Shown here: positions 19,173 through 27,480 of the stretch, one piece after another | Layout: each line of letters opens with the position of its first letter | Position numbering within the stretch: the first letter of the stretch is position 1 | Source: an uncultured Pelagibacteraceae bacterium | GTDB lineage: Bacteria > Pseudomonadota > Alphaproteobacteria > Pelagibacterales > Pelagibacteraceae | Reading direction: 5' to 3' | DNA: 64,000 nucleotides | Assembly (NCBI GenBank): GCA_902578265.1 | Contig: CACHCA010000002.1 | Location: 1 to 64,000 of the forward strand | Notes under the pieces: generated by a model | What the model was told of the DNA's origin: nothing | The model's database searches: none | What the model saw: only the letters and a program-made list of their open reading frames with translations | Position numbers and translations under genes: made by a program

Positions 19173-20063
19173 TTAATCTATCCACTCTTGATAATTATTT
19201 AAATTATCTTGCAAAAATTTGGGTAATCTGTCTAGTGGGTATTTTTCAAGTTTTTTACCATGACCTATTTTTTGGGTTCTTTTATCCAGTGTTAGATCAT
19301 AGATTGCTATTTTATTTTTAATTATATTTTTGATTTCATTTATAGAGACAGGGTTCACATCAAACTCTCTGTGATGTAAATATGATCTTAGTTTATGTTC
19401 TATTTCTTCAGCACTTTTTAGATTTGTAAAATGCCATCCACCATTTTCTATTATTTTGAGGTCTATAAACTTTGTCTGAGAGAATAAAACATCAAATCTA
19501 TATAAAGAATATTTTCTATCTTTAATGTTTCTCAACCATTGAGGAGACTTTAAATATTTTTTCTTGCAAGCTTTAGTCCCAGTCCAATTAAAATTGGGTA
19601 ATTTAAGATTAAATTTATAATAAAACATTTCCTGTTTAAACATGATTATCTTTTGATTAATCTTACTAATTTCCAACTCTTCCAAATTTGGTATCTCATC
19701 TACATCAGAAATTAAAATCAGATCTTCTTCATTTGCATCTTCTAATCCATTGAGAATAAAGTTTCTTTGTCCATTTTCTCTTAATATAGAATTAAATATA
19801 TATTTTCTTGATTTATCATCTTCATGCTCATCATTTAAAATTTTTTTAATATTATTGGGCCTTTTATCGTACACTAAATAAATAATTTTATTTTTAAATT
19901 TTTCAAACTTTTTACTATCAAATTGAAGCTGTCTCTTATCACCTTTATGAGTGAAGCTACTCTCAACGATTACAAAATAGTCAACGTATTTATCAAGTAT
20001 ATTAAGCCTTAGATCCAAAACAACGTCTTCGTTAAAATACATGAAACAATCAAAAATTTTCAT
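19173..20063 (-). CDS. Glycosyltransferase family 17-like protein
   Basis: 296-aa cytoplasmic glycosyltransferase resembling GT17 (beta-1,4-N-acetylglucosaminyltransferase III family). It begins KIFDCFMYFNEDVVLDLRLN and continues VDYFVIVESSFTHKGDKR, both family signatures; LILISDVDEIPN near residue 120 is the DxD-type metal site, and GGWHFTNLKSAEEIEHKLRS is also conserved. In bacteria the acceptor is unknown; surface polysaccharide or LPS decoration is likely. It stands divergent from the phosphoribosyltransferase gene with a 33-bp gap. Confidence 0.8.
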   Translation of the reverse strand: MKIFDCFMYFNEDVVLDLRLNILDKYVDYFVIVESSFTHKGDKRQLQFDSKKFEKFKNKIIYLVYDKRPNNIKKILNDEHEDDKSRKYIFNSILRENGQRNFILNGLEDANEEDLILISDVDEIPNLEELEISKINQKIIMFKQEMFYYKFNLKLPNFNWTGTKACKKKYLKSPQWLRNIKDRKYSLYRFDVLFSQTKFIDLKIIENGGWHFTNLKSAEEIEHKLRSYLHHREFDVNPVSINEIKNIIKNKIAIYDLTLDKRTQKIGHGKKLEKYPLDRLPKFLQDNLNNYQEWID

Positions 20064-20096
20064 AACAACTTTTTAATCTTTTTTAATTTTTTTTAT

Positions 20097-20630
20097 ATGA
20101 TAAAAAAATCTATGGCAGATAAATTAATAGTTAGTTTTGAAGAATATATCAAAATAGTTGAAAAATTAGCTATTGAAATTCATAATAATTACAAACCTAC
20201 AGTTTTAGTTGGAATAATGAGAGGAGCAGCTCCTATAATTGATATTCTCTCACGGATACTTAAACTCCCAATAGCTTACATTGTTATTCAAAGTTACACA
20301 GGAAAAGGATTAGAAGACCAACAAGGCCAACTAATGTTTGCTAGAGAAATAAGCTCATTAGCTAAAGAGGAAGATTTTGAAAAAATCCTTTTAATCGATG
20401 ATTTATCAGATACAGGACTAACACTCAATAAAAGTATTGAATGGCTAAAAGGTTATGGACCAACAAAAAAATTTATTAAAGAAATAAAAACCGCTTGTTT
20501 ATGGAAAAAAAAATCATCTTCTTTTGAGCCAGACTTTTGTCCAATTAAATTAGATTCAGATCCTTGGATCGTTCAGCCCACAGAACATTATGAGGAACTT
20601 TCTATTGAAGAAATTATAAAAAGAAACTAG
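20097..20630 (+). CDS. Purine-type phosphoribosyltransferase
   Basis: 177-aa type I phosphoribosyltransferase. The PRPP loop ILLIDDLSDTGLTLNKS (about 101-117) and the N-terminal PTVLVGIMRGAAPIIDILSR loop (about 34-53) are clear. The ATG at 20097 gives MIKKSMADKL; an internal Met at codon 6 could also be the start. Substrate is not certain, but the gene faces an AzgA-type purine permease across a shared terminator, so hypoxanthine, xanthine or guanine salvage is the best inference. The family resembles archaeal-style purine PRTs more than E. coli Hpt. Confidence 0.75.
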   Translation: MIKKSMADKLIVSFEEYIKIVEKLAIEIHNNYKPTVLVGIMRGAAPIIDILSRILKLPIAYIVIQSYTGKGLEDQQGQLMFAREISSLAKEEDFEKILLIDDLSDTGLTLNKSIEWLKGYGPTKKFIKEIKTACLWKKKSSSFEPDFCPIKLDSDPWIVQPTEHYEELSIEEIIKRN

Positions 20631-20670
20631 TTAACGGAGCTAGAAAACTAGCCCCGTTAAATTTTATTTA
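20631..20670. terminator. Bidirectional rho-independent terminator
   Basis: Stem TTAACGG-A-GCTAG, loop AAAA, stem CTAGC-C-CCGTTAA, with a single A/C mismatch, then an AT-rich run ATTTTATTT on the plus strand and a T-rich run on the minus strand. It fills the gap between the convergent phosphoribosyltransferase and permease genes and ends both. Confidence 0.85.
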
Positions 20671-21978
20671 GCTTACTGCAAAACTTACAACACTAAGTAT
20701 TGCCACAACCCATATTGCTGGAGAAGTGCTTGAAAATTTTCCAGTAAATATCTTTATTAAAGCATATGAAACAAATGCTAAAGCAATACCATTGCTAATA
20801 CTATAGGTTAATGGCATTGCGATCATGGCTAAAATGGCCGGAGCTGACTCTGAGATGTCATTCCATTCTATGTCTGTAATATTTCTAATAAATAAAACAG
20901 AAACAAAGAGTAAAGCCGCACCATCGATTTGTTTAGGCAAACTGGTTGCAAGAGGAGCAAAAAATATGCATGCTAGAAACAATATACCTATCACAAGGGA
21001 AGTCATCCCAGTCTTACCACCAGCTTTTACACCAGCTCCTGACTCTACATAACTAGTAACAGTTGTCGTTCCCATCATAGCCCCCGCAACTGTTCCAACG
21101 CTGTCAGACAGCATTGCTTTATTAATGTCTTGAACTTTTCCTTGTTTATCAACTTTACCGGCAACGTTTGCAACTGAAGTTAATGTTCCTGCTGTATCAA
21201 AGAAATCTATAAATAATAAAGTAAATATTACTGTAGACATTCCAGCAGTCATCGCAGCAGACAAGTCAAATTCAAAAAGGTATGTCATTGGAGGTGGCGA
21301 ACTTGCTAAACCATTAAATTTAGCCAGACCAGTAGCCCAAGCAATAACACTGAAAAACAAAATACCTATAATGATATTTCCTTTTACATTCATTTTCTCA
21401 AGTACAATAATTGCAATAAATGTTGCGCATCCAAGAAGTACTAATGGGTCGCTTAAATTTCCAAGTTGTACTAGTGTTACAGGATTATCAACTACAACTT
21501 CCATAATTTGTAATCCAATAATTGCAAGGAACAATCCAATACCTGCACCAATTCCTAGTTTTAAACTTTTTGGAATTGAGTTAATCAACCAGGCTCTTAT
21601 TGGTGTAAGTGAGATGATTAAGAACAATACCCCCGCAACCAAAACTGCACCAAGAGCTTCTTGTGGGGTATAACCCATGCCAGCACAAACTCCAAAAGCA
21701 ACAAATGCATTAATACCCATACCTGGGGCAAGTCCAATGGGCCAAGTTTTTCCGTAAAAGGCCATTATAAAACAAGCTAAAGCTGTTGCTAAAATAGTTG
21801 CCGTGTACACTGCGCCAAAATCAAAGAACCCTTTTTCAGGGCCGGCAAACTCTCCTGATAAGATGAATGGATTTAAAAACATTATGTAAGCCATAGTTAA
21901 GAACGTGGTTGTTCCAGCAATTACTTCAGTTTTAAAATCTGTTTTATGTTTTTTGTATTCAAAATATTTTTCAAGCAT
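20668..21978 (-). CDS. NCS2-family purine permease (AzgA/PbuG-like)
   Basis: 436-aa transporter, about 12-14 spans, of the AzgA subgroup of nucleobase-cation symporters. Signatures are MAYIMFLNPFIL near 30, GLAPGMGINAFVAFGVC near 82, FIDFFDTAGTLTSVA near 247, and GTTTVTSYVESGAGVKAGGKTGMTS near 303; only short parts are quoted as diagnostic. It would import adenine, guanine or hypoxanthine. The start has a strong AGGAGG ribosome site at 21983-21988, with a small hairpin just upstream. It faces the phosphoribosyltransferase, giving an uptake-plus-salvage unit. Confidence 0.92.
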   Translation of the reverse strand: MLEKYFEYKKHKTDFKTEVIAGTTTFLTMAYIMFLNPFILSGEFAGPEKGFFDFGAVYTATILATALACFIMAFYGKTWPIGLAPGMGINAFVAFGVCAGMGYTPQEALGAVLVAGVLFLIISLTPIRAWLINSIPKSLKLGIGAGIGLFLAIIGLQIMEVVVDNPVTLVQLGNLSDPLVLLGCATFIAIIVLEKMNVKGNIIIGILFFSVIAWATGLAKFNGLASSPPPMTYLFEFDLSAAMTAGMSTVIFTLLFIDFFDTAGTLTSVANVAGKVDKQGKVQDINKAMLSDSVGTVAGAMMGTTTVTSYVESGAGVKAGGKTGMTSLVIGILFLACIFFAPLATSLPKQIDGAALLFVSVLFIRNITDIEWNDISESAPAILAMIAMPLTYSISNGIALAFVSYALIKIFTGKFSSTSPAIWVVAILSVVSFAVS

Positions 21979-21989
21979 TTATCCTCCTA

Positions 21990-22011
21990 TGAATCATAAA
22001 ATATTTGATTC
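21990..22011 (-). promoter_or_regulatory. Hairpin immediately upstream of permease ribosome site
   Basis: On the minus strand the leader forms GAATCA-AATATTTTA-TGATTC, a 6-bp inverted repeat a few bases before the AGGAGG of the AzgA-type permease. Purine permease leaders are often regulated, but the sequence does not match the purine, preQ1 or 2'-dG riboswitch cores. It could be a simple translational control hairpin, or chance in AT-rich DNA. Confidence 0.3.
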
Positions 22012-22076
22012 TTTCTTGTATTACCCGTCAAAACTAATTCTTATTAACAATTTTCAACTCACAAGTTTATATTTAT

Positions 22077-22084
22077 GCTATAAT
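22077..22084 (+). promoter_or_regulatory. Extended -10 promoter of the small lipoprotein gene
   Basis: TGCTATAAT is a textbook extended -10 element about 20 nt before the ATG of the small lipoprotein gene. A second TATAAT copy follows closely. No good -35 is visible, as expected for an extended -10. Coordinates of the element are approximate to a base or two. Confidence 0.45.
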
Positions 22085-22104
22085 TACGTTATAATTAAAA
22101 AATT

Positions 22105-22410
22105 ATGAAAAAAATTAACATTTTAATTTTAAGTTTATTTATAATATTTTCTTTATTGGGTTGTCAGACAATTAAGCAAAAAACTGACTCTATAGTTGAG
22201 AAGGAAAATAAAAAATTAAGTAAATTTATAGGTAAGTCCTCTCAAGATTTAAAAAGTAGCTTGGGCAGCCCAGATGAAGATTTTAAAAATGAAAAAGGAA
22301 ATTTAATTTTAGTTTATAACACAAAAAAATACGGAATACCTTGCGAAAGAAGATTTGAGGTAAACGCAAAATTGATTGTTATTGGATTTGTTTCTAACGG
22401 TTGCTTTTGA
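22105..22410 (+). CDS. Small lipoprotein of unknown function
   Basis: 101-aa secreted lipoprotein: signal segment KKINILILSLFIIFSLLGC with the lipobox Cys at about residue 20, then a Lys-rich stretch and a compact folded region FIGKSSQDLKSSLGSPD...LVYNTKKYGIPCERRF. This short globular core resembles the BamE/SmpA-type (lipoprotein) fold in outline (KSSQDLKSSLGSPD like the G-x-x-xx-L-x-x-x-LG-P-D element), which would place it in the outer membrane inner leaflet. Resemblance is weak. Divergent from the permease. Confidence 0.7.
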   Translation: MKKINILILSLFIIFSLLGCQTIKQKTDSIVEKENKKLSKFIGKSSQDLKSSLGSPDEDFKNEKGNLILVYNTKKYGIPCERRFEVNAKLIVIGFVSNGCF

Positions 22411-22415
22411 TTACC

Positions 22416-22436
22416 TGCGGAGAATTTATCTCCGCA
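22416..22436. terminator. Convergent hairpin between lipoprotein and hsp20
   Basis: TGCGGAG-AATTTAT-CTCCGCA gives a 7-bp GC-rich stem, extended outward by TTGCTT/AAGCAA at 22401-22406 and about 22436-22441. There is only a partial T-run on either side, so terminator efficiency is uncertain. It fills the 38-bp gap between two convergent genes. Confidence 0.55.
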
Positions 22437-22448
22437 AGCAAGGTATAC

Positions 22449-22895
22449 TTATTTTATTTCAATAAGTTTTCTTTTTTTATGCTCAGGAACAATTCTTTCA
22501 CAAGATATTGTTAAAAGACCATCTTTTAACTCAGCACCATTAACTTTTACATCGTCAGCTATAGTAAATGATCTGGCAAATTGTCTTTGAGAAATACCTT
22601 TGTGAATAATTTCTCCATCAGCATTATTATTTTCAGATTTATTAACTTGTTTAGTTCTTACAGTTAATAAATTATCTTCAAATTCAACTTCAACATCATT
22701 TTTATTAAAACCAGCTAAAGCAACCTCGATTGCATAATTATCCTTACCAGTTTTTCTGATGTTATAAGGTGGGTAGTTCGACTGCATAGTCAAAGAACCA
22801 TTACCAAGCATATTTTCAAATTGGTCAAACATATCGTCAAAACCAATTGAAAAAGGTCTTAGTGAGTTGAATATAGATAAATCCTTACTTGTCAT
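22449..22895 (-). CDS. ibpA: Small heat-shock protein (Hsp20/IbpA family)
   Basis: 148-aa alpha-crystallin-type chaperone that holds unfolding proteins for refolding. N-terminal region about 1-40 includes RPFSIGFDDMFDQFENML; the alpha-crystallin domain (about 41-130) starts YPPYNIRKTGKDNYAIEVALAGF and contains AELKDGLLTISCERIVP, the conserved A-x-x-x-x-G-x-L-x-I element. Strong AGGAGG ribosome site at 22901-22906. The gene has its own sigma-32-type promoter and a ROSE-like hairpin covering the ribosome site (separate entries), so it is heat-induced at two levels. Confidence 0.93.
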   Translation of the reverse strand: MTSKDLSIFNSLRPFSIGFDDMFDQFENMLGNGSLTMQSNYPPYNIRKTGKDNYAIEVALAGFNKNDVEVEFEDNLLTVRTKQVNKSENNNADGEIIHKGISQRQFARSFTIADDVKVNGAELKDGLLTISCERIVPEHKKRKLIEIK

Positions 22896-22900
22896 AATAT

Positions 22901-22918
22901 CCTCCTTTGTTAAGCAAG
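22901..22918 (-). promoter_or_regulatory. ROSE-like RNA thermometer hairpin over hsp20 ribosome site
   Basis: In the transcript the segment CUUGCUU pairs with AAGGAGG across an AACA loop; a central G faces G and a U-G pair sits next to it. The UUGCU/AGGAG pairing with an unpaired G is the diagnostic core of ROSE elements in rhizobial and enteric small heat-shock leaders. Melting would free the ribosome site. The hairpin is short and the rest of the leader (about 60 nt) has no other strong fold. Confidence 0.6.
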
Positions 22919-22958
22919 TTTATTTATTGTTAGCCCCATTAGGCGACAAACAAAAGTC

Positions 22959-22986
22959 ATATGGGAGTTATTTTATTTTTTTCAAG
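22959..22986 (-). promoter_or_regulatory. RpoH (sigma-32)-type promoter for hsp20
   Basis: On the minus strand CTTGAAA (-35, complementary to 22980-22986) is followed after 14 nt by CCCATAT (-10, complementary to 22959-22965). This fits the heat-shock consensus CTTGAA...CCCATNT with spacing in the accepted 13-17 nt range. It lies entirely in the gap after the oligopeptidase gene, so hsp20 can be transcribed on its own. Confidence 0.65.
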
Positions 22987-22994
22987 ATATTAAA

Positions 22995-25070
22995 TTAAAT
23001 TTTTTTAGAGATCTTCAATATAAATGCATAGTCAAAAGCTATTTCTTCAATGGCACCATCTCTACCTGACTTACCTCCGTGGCCTGCGTTCATTTCAGTT
23101 TTTAACAAAAGCAAATTATTATCAGTTTTTAAATCTCTAAGTTTGGCGGTAAATTTTGCTGGTTCATCGAATAGCACTCTATTATCACTTAAGCTTGTAG
23201 TGATTAACATGTGAGGGTAATCCATTTTTTTAATATTATTATATGGAGCATAAGAATAAATATAATCAAAATGGTCTTTTTTATCTTTTGCATTTCCAAA
23301 TTCATCAAATTCTCCAACAGTTAGGGGCAAAGAATGATCTAAGTTAGTTGTTAATGAGTCAACAAACGGCACAGCCATAACAATTCCAAGAAATAATTCT
23401 GGGGATTGATTAACTACTGCTCCCATTAATAAACCACCAGCTGATCCACCCATGCCAATAATTTTTCCTTTCGATGAATATCCTTTTTCAATCAAAAACT
23501 TTGCTACGTGTATATAATCTTCAAATGTATTTTTTTTATTAAGAAGCTTTCCTTCTTTCCACCATTTCATTCCTTTTTCCATTCCTCCTCTAATATGTGC
23601 AGTTACCCAAATAATATCTCTGTCAATTAAACTCAATCTAGTTGAGGAAAAATCCGGAGTCATTGAACTTCCATATGACCCATAACCATATAGAAGTAAA
23701 TTTGCCGAACCGTTAATTTTTGTTTTTTTGTGTCTGGTAATTGTAAGTGGAACAAATCTTCCATCATGAGAAGGGCACTCTAGTCTTTCGACTATATAGT
23801 CATCTGGATTATGACCAGATGGGATTTCTTGTTCTTTTACTAATTTTTTTTCTTTTGTTTTTAAGTTGTATAAATAAGTTTTACCTGGTGTTTTCGGGGA
23901 TGAATATGACAAGTAAACTAAGTCAGTATTTTTATTTCTTTGTATCAATGAAACACTGGGCACAATTACAGATTCGTCGGTAAATTTTAATTCTTCTTCG
24001 ATTCCTGTTTGTTTATTTCTTACAAACAATTTTCCTAATGCATTTGATTTTTCCCCTCTGATAATCCAATCATTTAAAAATATTAGTCCTCCAATTAAAA
24101 CCTCTTCTTTAGCAGCTATATAAATTTCCCACTTTTGATTTGATAAATTATCACATTTTTCGATTTTAAAATCTTCTGCATCATCATTAGTATGACAATA
24201 AAAATATCCACCCCAAGAATTGATTGAATAAATTACACCCTTTTTTCTTTTTATAATTAATTTTGGTTTTGGGTTTTTTTCTGTTACCTCAAAGTAGTAT
24301 TGTTCAGAAGTATTATGATCTGATGTTGTTATAAAAAAATATTTTTCATCTGAACTCAAACTTATGCCTACAGTAAATGCTTCACTTTTCTCTTCAAAAA
24401 TAAGCTCATCATCTTTGACTGATGATCCAATTTTGTGTCTATATATTTTTCTTGGTCTATGAAATTCATCAAGCTTTGAATAAAAAAAATATTGATCGTC
24501 CAAACTAAAAGTAATACTTCCACTTGTTTCTTCTATTTTCTCGGTGACTAATTTTCCTGAGGTAATATTCCTTATGTAAATTGTAAAATATTCAGATCCT
24601 TTTAAGTCTAAAGAATAACCTAAAAGTTTGTCATTATAACTTACCTCTAAATCACCTACACCGAAATATTCAGTTTTTAATTTCTCTTTTTCTACATCAC
24701 CATTCCAAAATTCTTCAACAGTATCACTTCCAATTTTCTTTCTAAGTTTTATCGAATAATTTCCTACCGCAGTTGTTTTAGTCCAATATTCATATTCTTT
24801 GTCTTTAAATTTTAATGACTCATCATCTAACTTTATTCTACCTTTAATTTCGTCAAATAAGATTTTCTGATATTTTTTTGTGTCTTTTAAATTATGTTCT
24901 GTAAAATAATTTTCTTCTTCAAGATACTTCCTAACATCTGGAAGTAGCTTAGAACTATCTTTTAAAACCTCAAGAATATTATCCTGATGGATCCAACTAT
25001 AATTATCTTCCCACGTTGTATTGTGACAAGATTTAATCTCTGGTTTTTTTTTAAGATGTGGTATTTTCAT
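22995..25070 (-). CDS. ptrB: Oligopeptidase B (prolyl oligopeptidase family S9)
   Basis: 691-aa serine oligopeptidase cleaving short peptides after basic residues. The N-terminal two thirds is a seven-bladed propeller; the alpha/beta-hydrolase domain has the catalytic Ser in GMGGSAGGLLMG, Asp near the SDNRVLFDEPAKF region, and His in MNAGHGGKSGR. GRFVPLTITRHKK and YGYGSYGSSMTPDFS are typical of S9A enzymes. Length matches E. coli PtrB (686). The gene starts close to, and divergent from, the J-protein gene. Confidence 0.92.
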   Translation of the reverse strand: MKIPHLKKKPEIKSCHNTTWEDNYSWIHQDNILEVLKDSSKLLPDVRKYLEEENYFTEHNLKDTKKYQKILFDEIKGRIKLDDESLKFKDKEYEYWTKTTAVGNYSIKLRKKIGSDTVEEFWNGDVEKEKLKTEYFGVGDLEVSYNDKLLGYSLDLKGSEYFTIYIRNITSGKLVTEKIEETSGSITFSLDDQYFFYSKLDEFHRPRKIYRHKIGSSVKDDELIFEEKSEAFTVGISLSSDEKYFFITTSDHNTSEQYYFEVTEKNPKPKLIIKRKKGVIYSINSWGGYFYCHTNDDAEDFKIEKCDNLSNQKWEIYIAAKEEVLIGGLIFLNDWIIRGEKSNALGKLFVRNKQTGIEEELKFTDESVIVPSVSLIQRNKNTDLVYLSYSSPKTPGKTYLYNLKTKEKKLVKEQEIPSGHNPDDYIVERLECPSHDGRFVPLTITRHKKTKINGSANLLLYGYGSYGSSMTPDFSSTRLSLIDRDIIWVTAHIRGGMEKGMKWWKEGKLLNKKNTFEDYIHVAKFLIEKGYSSKGKIIGMGGSAGGLLMGAVVNQSPELFLGIVMAVPFVDSLTTNLDHSLPLTVGEFDEFGNAKDKKDHFDYIYSYAPYNNIKKMDYPHMLITTSLSDNRVLFDEPAKFTAKLRDLKTDNNLLLLKTEMNAGHGGKSGRDGAIEEIAFDYAFILKISKKI

Positions 25071-25084
25071 TAGACCAAAAATAT

Positions 25085-25588
25085 ATGAATATAATAATTT
25101 ATACAGTGGTTATATTAACCATTTTTTATTTTCTACTGCGTTTAATAACTAACATTTCATCTAGGAAAATTTCAAAAGGCCTAAGATTTCTAATTATATT
25201 AGGATTAATTGCTTTAGCAGTTTTATTTGCTATTGGTGGAAAATTTTTATTAACCTTACCTCTTACTTTGGCAAGTTTAGCTTTATTAAAATTAAAAGGT
25301 TTGTCTATTTTCCAATTAATTTCTCTTTTTAGACTTATCCAAACATTAAGAAGATCTGGCCGATTTTCTTTTAATCAAGCAGGTACTAGTAATGTATCGT
25401 CTATATCAGTTTCAGAAGCATATAAGATTTTGAATTTAGATATGAGTAAAAAAATTAGCAAAGAGGATGTCAATAAAGCATATATAAAAATACAAAAAAA
25501 AATTCATCCAGATGTTTCTCCAGAAACTGCCAGATTATCATCAATAGTCAACGAGGCCAAAGATATCGTTTTAAATGATATTTCTTAG
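25085..25588 (+). CDS. Membrane-anchored J-domain protein
   Basis: About 167-aa protein starting MNIIIYTVVILTIFYFLLRL at the ATG; a GTG start at 25058 would add nine residues and overlap the ptrB start, which I think less likely. Two to three N-terminal membrane spans (about 1-85) are followed by a J domain in the last 60 residues with the HPD tripeptide in KKIHPDVSPETARLSSIVNEA. J-proteins stimulate DnaK ATPase; tethering to the membrane suggests work at the inner membrane. It resembles the small TM-DnaJ proteins of alphaproteobacteria related to mitochondrial Tim14. The stop overlaps the convergent GT9 gene. Confidence 0.8.
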   Translation: MNIIIYTVVILTIFYFLLRLITNISSRKISKGLRFLIILGLIALAVLFAIGGKFLLTLPLTLASLALLKLKGLSIFQLISLFRLIQTLRRSGRFSFNQAGTSNVSSISVSEAYKILNLDMSKKISKEDVNKAYIKIQKKIHPDVSPETARLSSIVNEAKDIVLNDIS

Positions 25589-26547
25589 TTAACGATTTCT
25601 ATAAATTTTTCAAAAATTTTTTGTGGATCTATTTTTTCTTTACCTAAGGTTTTATGTGATACTGTTTTTTCTCCTTCTGGAATTATTGGAAACATTTTTG
25701 TACTATAATTTCCATAAATCAATGGAGTATCAGCCATTAATGTGATTGTTTTAACTCCTAAAGCTGAGGATAAATGACTAAAGCTAGAGTCGTTACAAAT
25801 AGATATATTACAGCTCTTTATTAATGGTAAAATTTCACTGATAGATAAATTATCTAGACGAGTACAAGAATTTTTAAATTTAGACTGCAAAATTTCATTT
25901 AATATTTCTTGTTCTTCATTTGTTTTACCTGTTGCAAGAAAAAATTTGCAATTTTTTATATTTGATATTTTATCAATTACACTTAAAAAAGTTTTTGCAG
26001 GAATTCTTTTTGTAGGTCCAGAACCACCAATACCTAGAAGAATATTTAAATTATTTTTATCTATTTTAAATTTTTGAGCTGCTTGAGAAATTAATTCGTT
26101 GTCAATTTGCACTTCAGGATCTTCATTTACTTCTAAATTTAAATTTGTTTTTAAGAATTTTTTAGGAACTTCAGTTATGTGTTGATTAGTTTTTGTAAAT
26201 AAGGGATATTGGTAAACTTTTGGAATTCCAGATATTTTAGCGATTAAGCTAAATCTTAGAGATGAATTGAAAATAAAAATTTTTTCAAATTTATGTTTTT
26301 TTAAATCGGTTGCTAAATTAAAAATACCAAAAAAACCACCATGTCTATTATTCGTATTATTATCTCTTTCTAAGATAAGAATTTTATCAATATATTTTGT
26401 CTGGTGTAAATATTGATTAGCTTTAGAGTTTTCTTTTACCAATAAACTTATTGGTGAATTAAATTTTTTGGATAAAGCCTTTATAAATGGTAAGAAAATT
26501 ACGGTATCTCCAATACCCATTCTGCTCTGAACTGCTAATATTTTCAT
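25585..26547 (-). CDS. Glycosyltransferase family 9 (heptosyltransferase-like)
   Basis: 320-aa GT-B-fold transferase. RMGIGDTVIFLPFIKALSKKF at the N-terminus matches the GD-x-x-x-xP-x-x-x-x-L pattern of GT9; LLGIGGSGPTKRIPAKTF and CNDSSFSHLSSALGVKTITLMADT in the C-terminal half carry the nucleotide-sugar binding site. Probable role: heptose or similar addition to an LPS inner core or other glycan. It stands alone on its strand, divergent from the aldolase gene with 48 bp between. Confidence 0.83.
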   Translation of the reverse strand: MKILAVQSRMGIGDTVIFLPFIKALSKKFNSPISLLVKENSKANQYLHQTKYIDKILILERDNNTNNRHGGFFGIFNLATDLKKHKFEKIFIFNSSLRFSLIAKISGIPKVYQYPLFTKTNQHITEVPKKFLKTNLNLEVNEDPEVQIDNELISQAAQKFKIDKNNLNILLGIGGSGPTKRIPAKTFLSVIDKISNIKNCKFFLATGKTNEEQEILNEILQSKFKNSCTRLDNLSISEILPLIKSCNISICNDSSFSHLSSALGVKTITLMADTPLIYGNYSTKMFPIIPEGEKTVSHKTLGKEKIDPQKIFEKFIEIVN

Positions 26548-26595
26548 ATAGTATTTATAAACTTTACTGAGTATATTTTTATATAAATTTTTATT

Positions 26596-27480
26596 ATGAC
26601 AAAAATAAGTGGAATTTTTGCTGCTTCAATGTCAGTGCTTAACAATGATTTAAGCCTGAATGTTGAAAAAACAATAATGCATGCTGAGAAGCTTATCGAT
26701 CAAGGTTGTCATGGTACAGTAATATTTGGCAGCACAGGTCAATCTCAATTAATACCTATTTCAGAAAAAATTGACTTACTTAACAATCTTTCAAAAAGCA
26801 AATATCAGGATAAACATATAATTGGCACAGGCCTAAACTCTTTAGGTGAAACAATAAATTTTATGAAGATAGCAATTTCATTGAACCAAAATAAATTTTT
26901 AATTATGCCTCCCGCTTATTATAGTTATGGTGATACAGAGGTTCTAGATTTTTATTCTAGAATAATTAATTCTGTGCCAGCTTGTAAAATTATTCTTTAT
27001 AATTTTGAAAAACTAAGTGGGTATAAATTTAGTTTGCAGTGTGTAGAAACGCTTGTAAATAAATTTCCAGAACAAATAATTGGAGTAAAAGATAGCTCTT
27101 ATAATTTGTATGAAAATTTAAAGCTTAAAAATTTTTCTATTTTACCAGGTTCAGAGACTAAATTGTTAAAAGGCTTGGAATTAGGATGTTCTGGCATAAT
27201 AACTGCAACATGCAACGTTACAGCAGAATTATCCAGGAAGGTTTATGATGATTTTTTTTCAAGAAAAAAGCAGTTACATAATGATAAGCTATGTGATGTG
27301 AGAAGCACTTTTGATAAATATAATCTTATTTCAGGTTTACATACTTACTGTGCTCAAAATGATAATATGTATAAAAATATTTTACCACCACTAAGTCTCT
27401 TAAATCGAAATGATGAAGAAGAATTAATGAGTAGATTAAAGGATTTAGAATTTTATAATGAATCAACCCTGGCAGCATAA
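26596..27480 (+). CDS. DapA-like (DHDPS/N-acetylneuraminate lyase superfamily) aldolase
   Basis: 294-aa class I aldolase of the dihydrodipicolinate synthase superfamily. The loop usually reading GTTGE reads GSTGQS (about 47-52), the Tyr is in ILYNFEK (about 134-140) and the Schiff-base Lys is in GVKDSS (about 158-163). True DapA needs GTTGE, and this gene is not beside other lysine genes (dapD/dapE are at 31.6-33.6 kb), so another substrate is likely. The gene overlaps the cfa start region by 23 nt. Confidence 0.75.
   Translation: MTKISGIFAASMSVLNNDLSLNVEKTIMHAEKLIDQGCHGTVIFGSTGQSQLIPISEKIDLLNNLSKSKYQDKHIIGTGLNSLGETINFMKIAISLNQNKFLIMPPAYYSYGDTEVLDFYSRIINSVPACKIILYNFEKLSGYKFSLQCVETLVNKFPEQIIGVKDSSYNLYENLKLKNFSILPGSETKLLKGLELGCSGIITATCNVTAELSRKVYDDFFSRKKQLHNDKLCDVRSTFDKYNLISGLHTYCAQNDNMYKNILPPLSLLNRNDEEELMSRLKDLEFYNESTLAA

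Noticed and set aside
21979-22104. Purine or preQ1 riboswitch upstream of the AzgA-type permease
   Set aside because: No match to the three-way junction or pseudoknot core; only a 6-bp AT-rich hairpin is visible.
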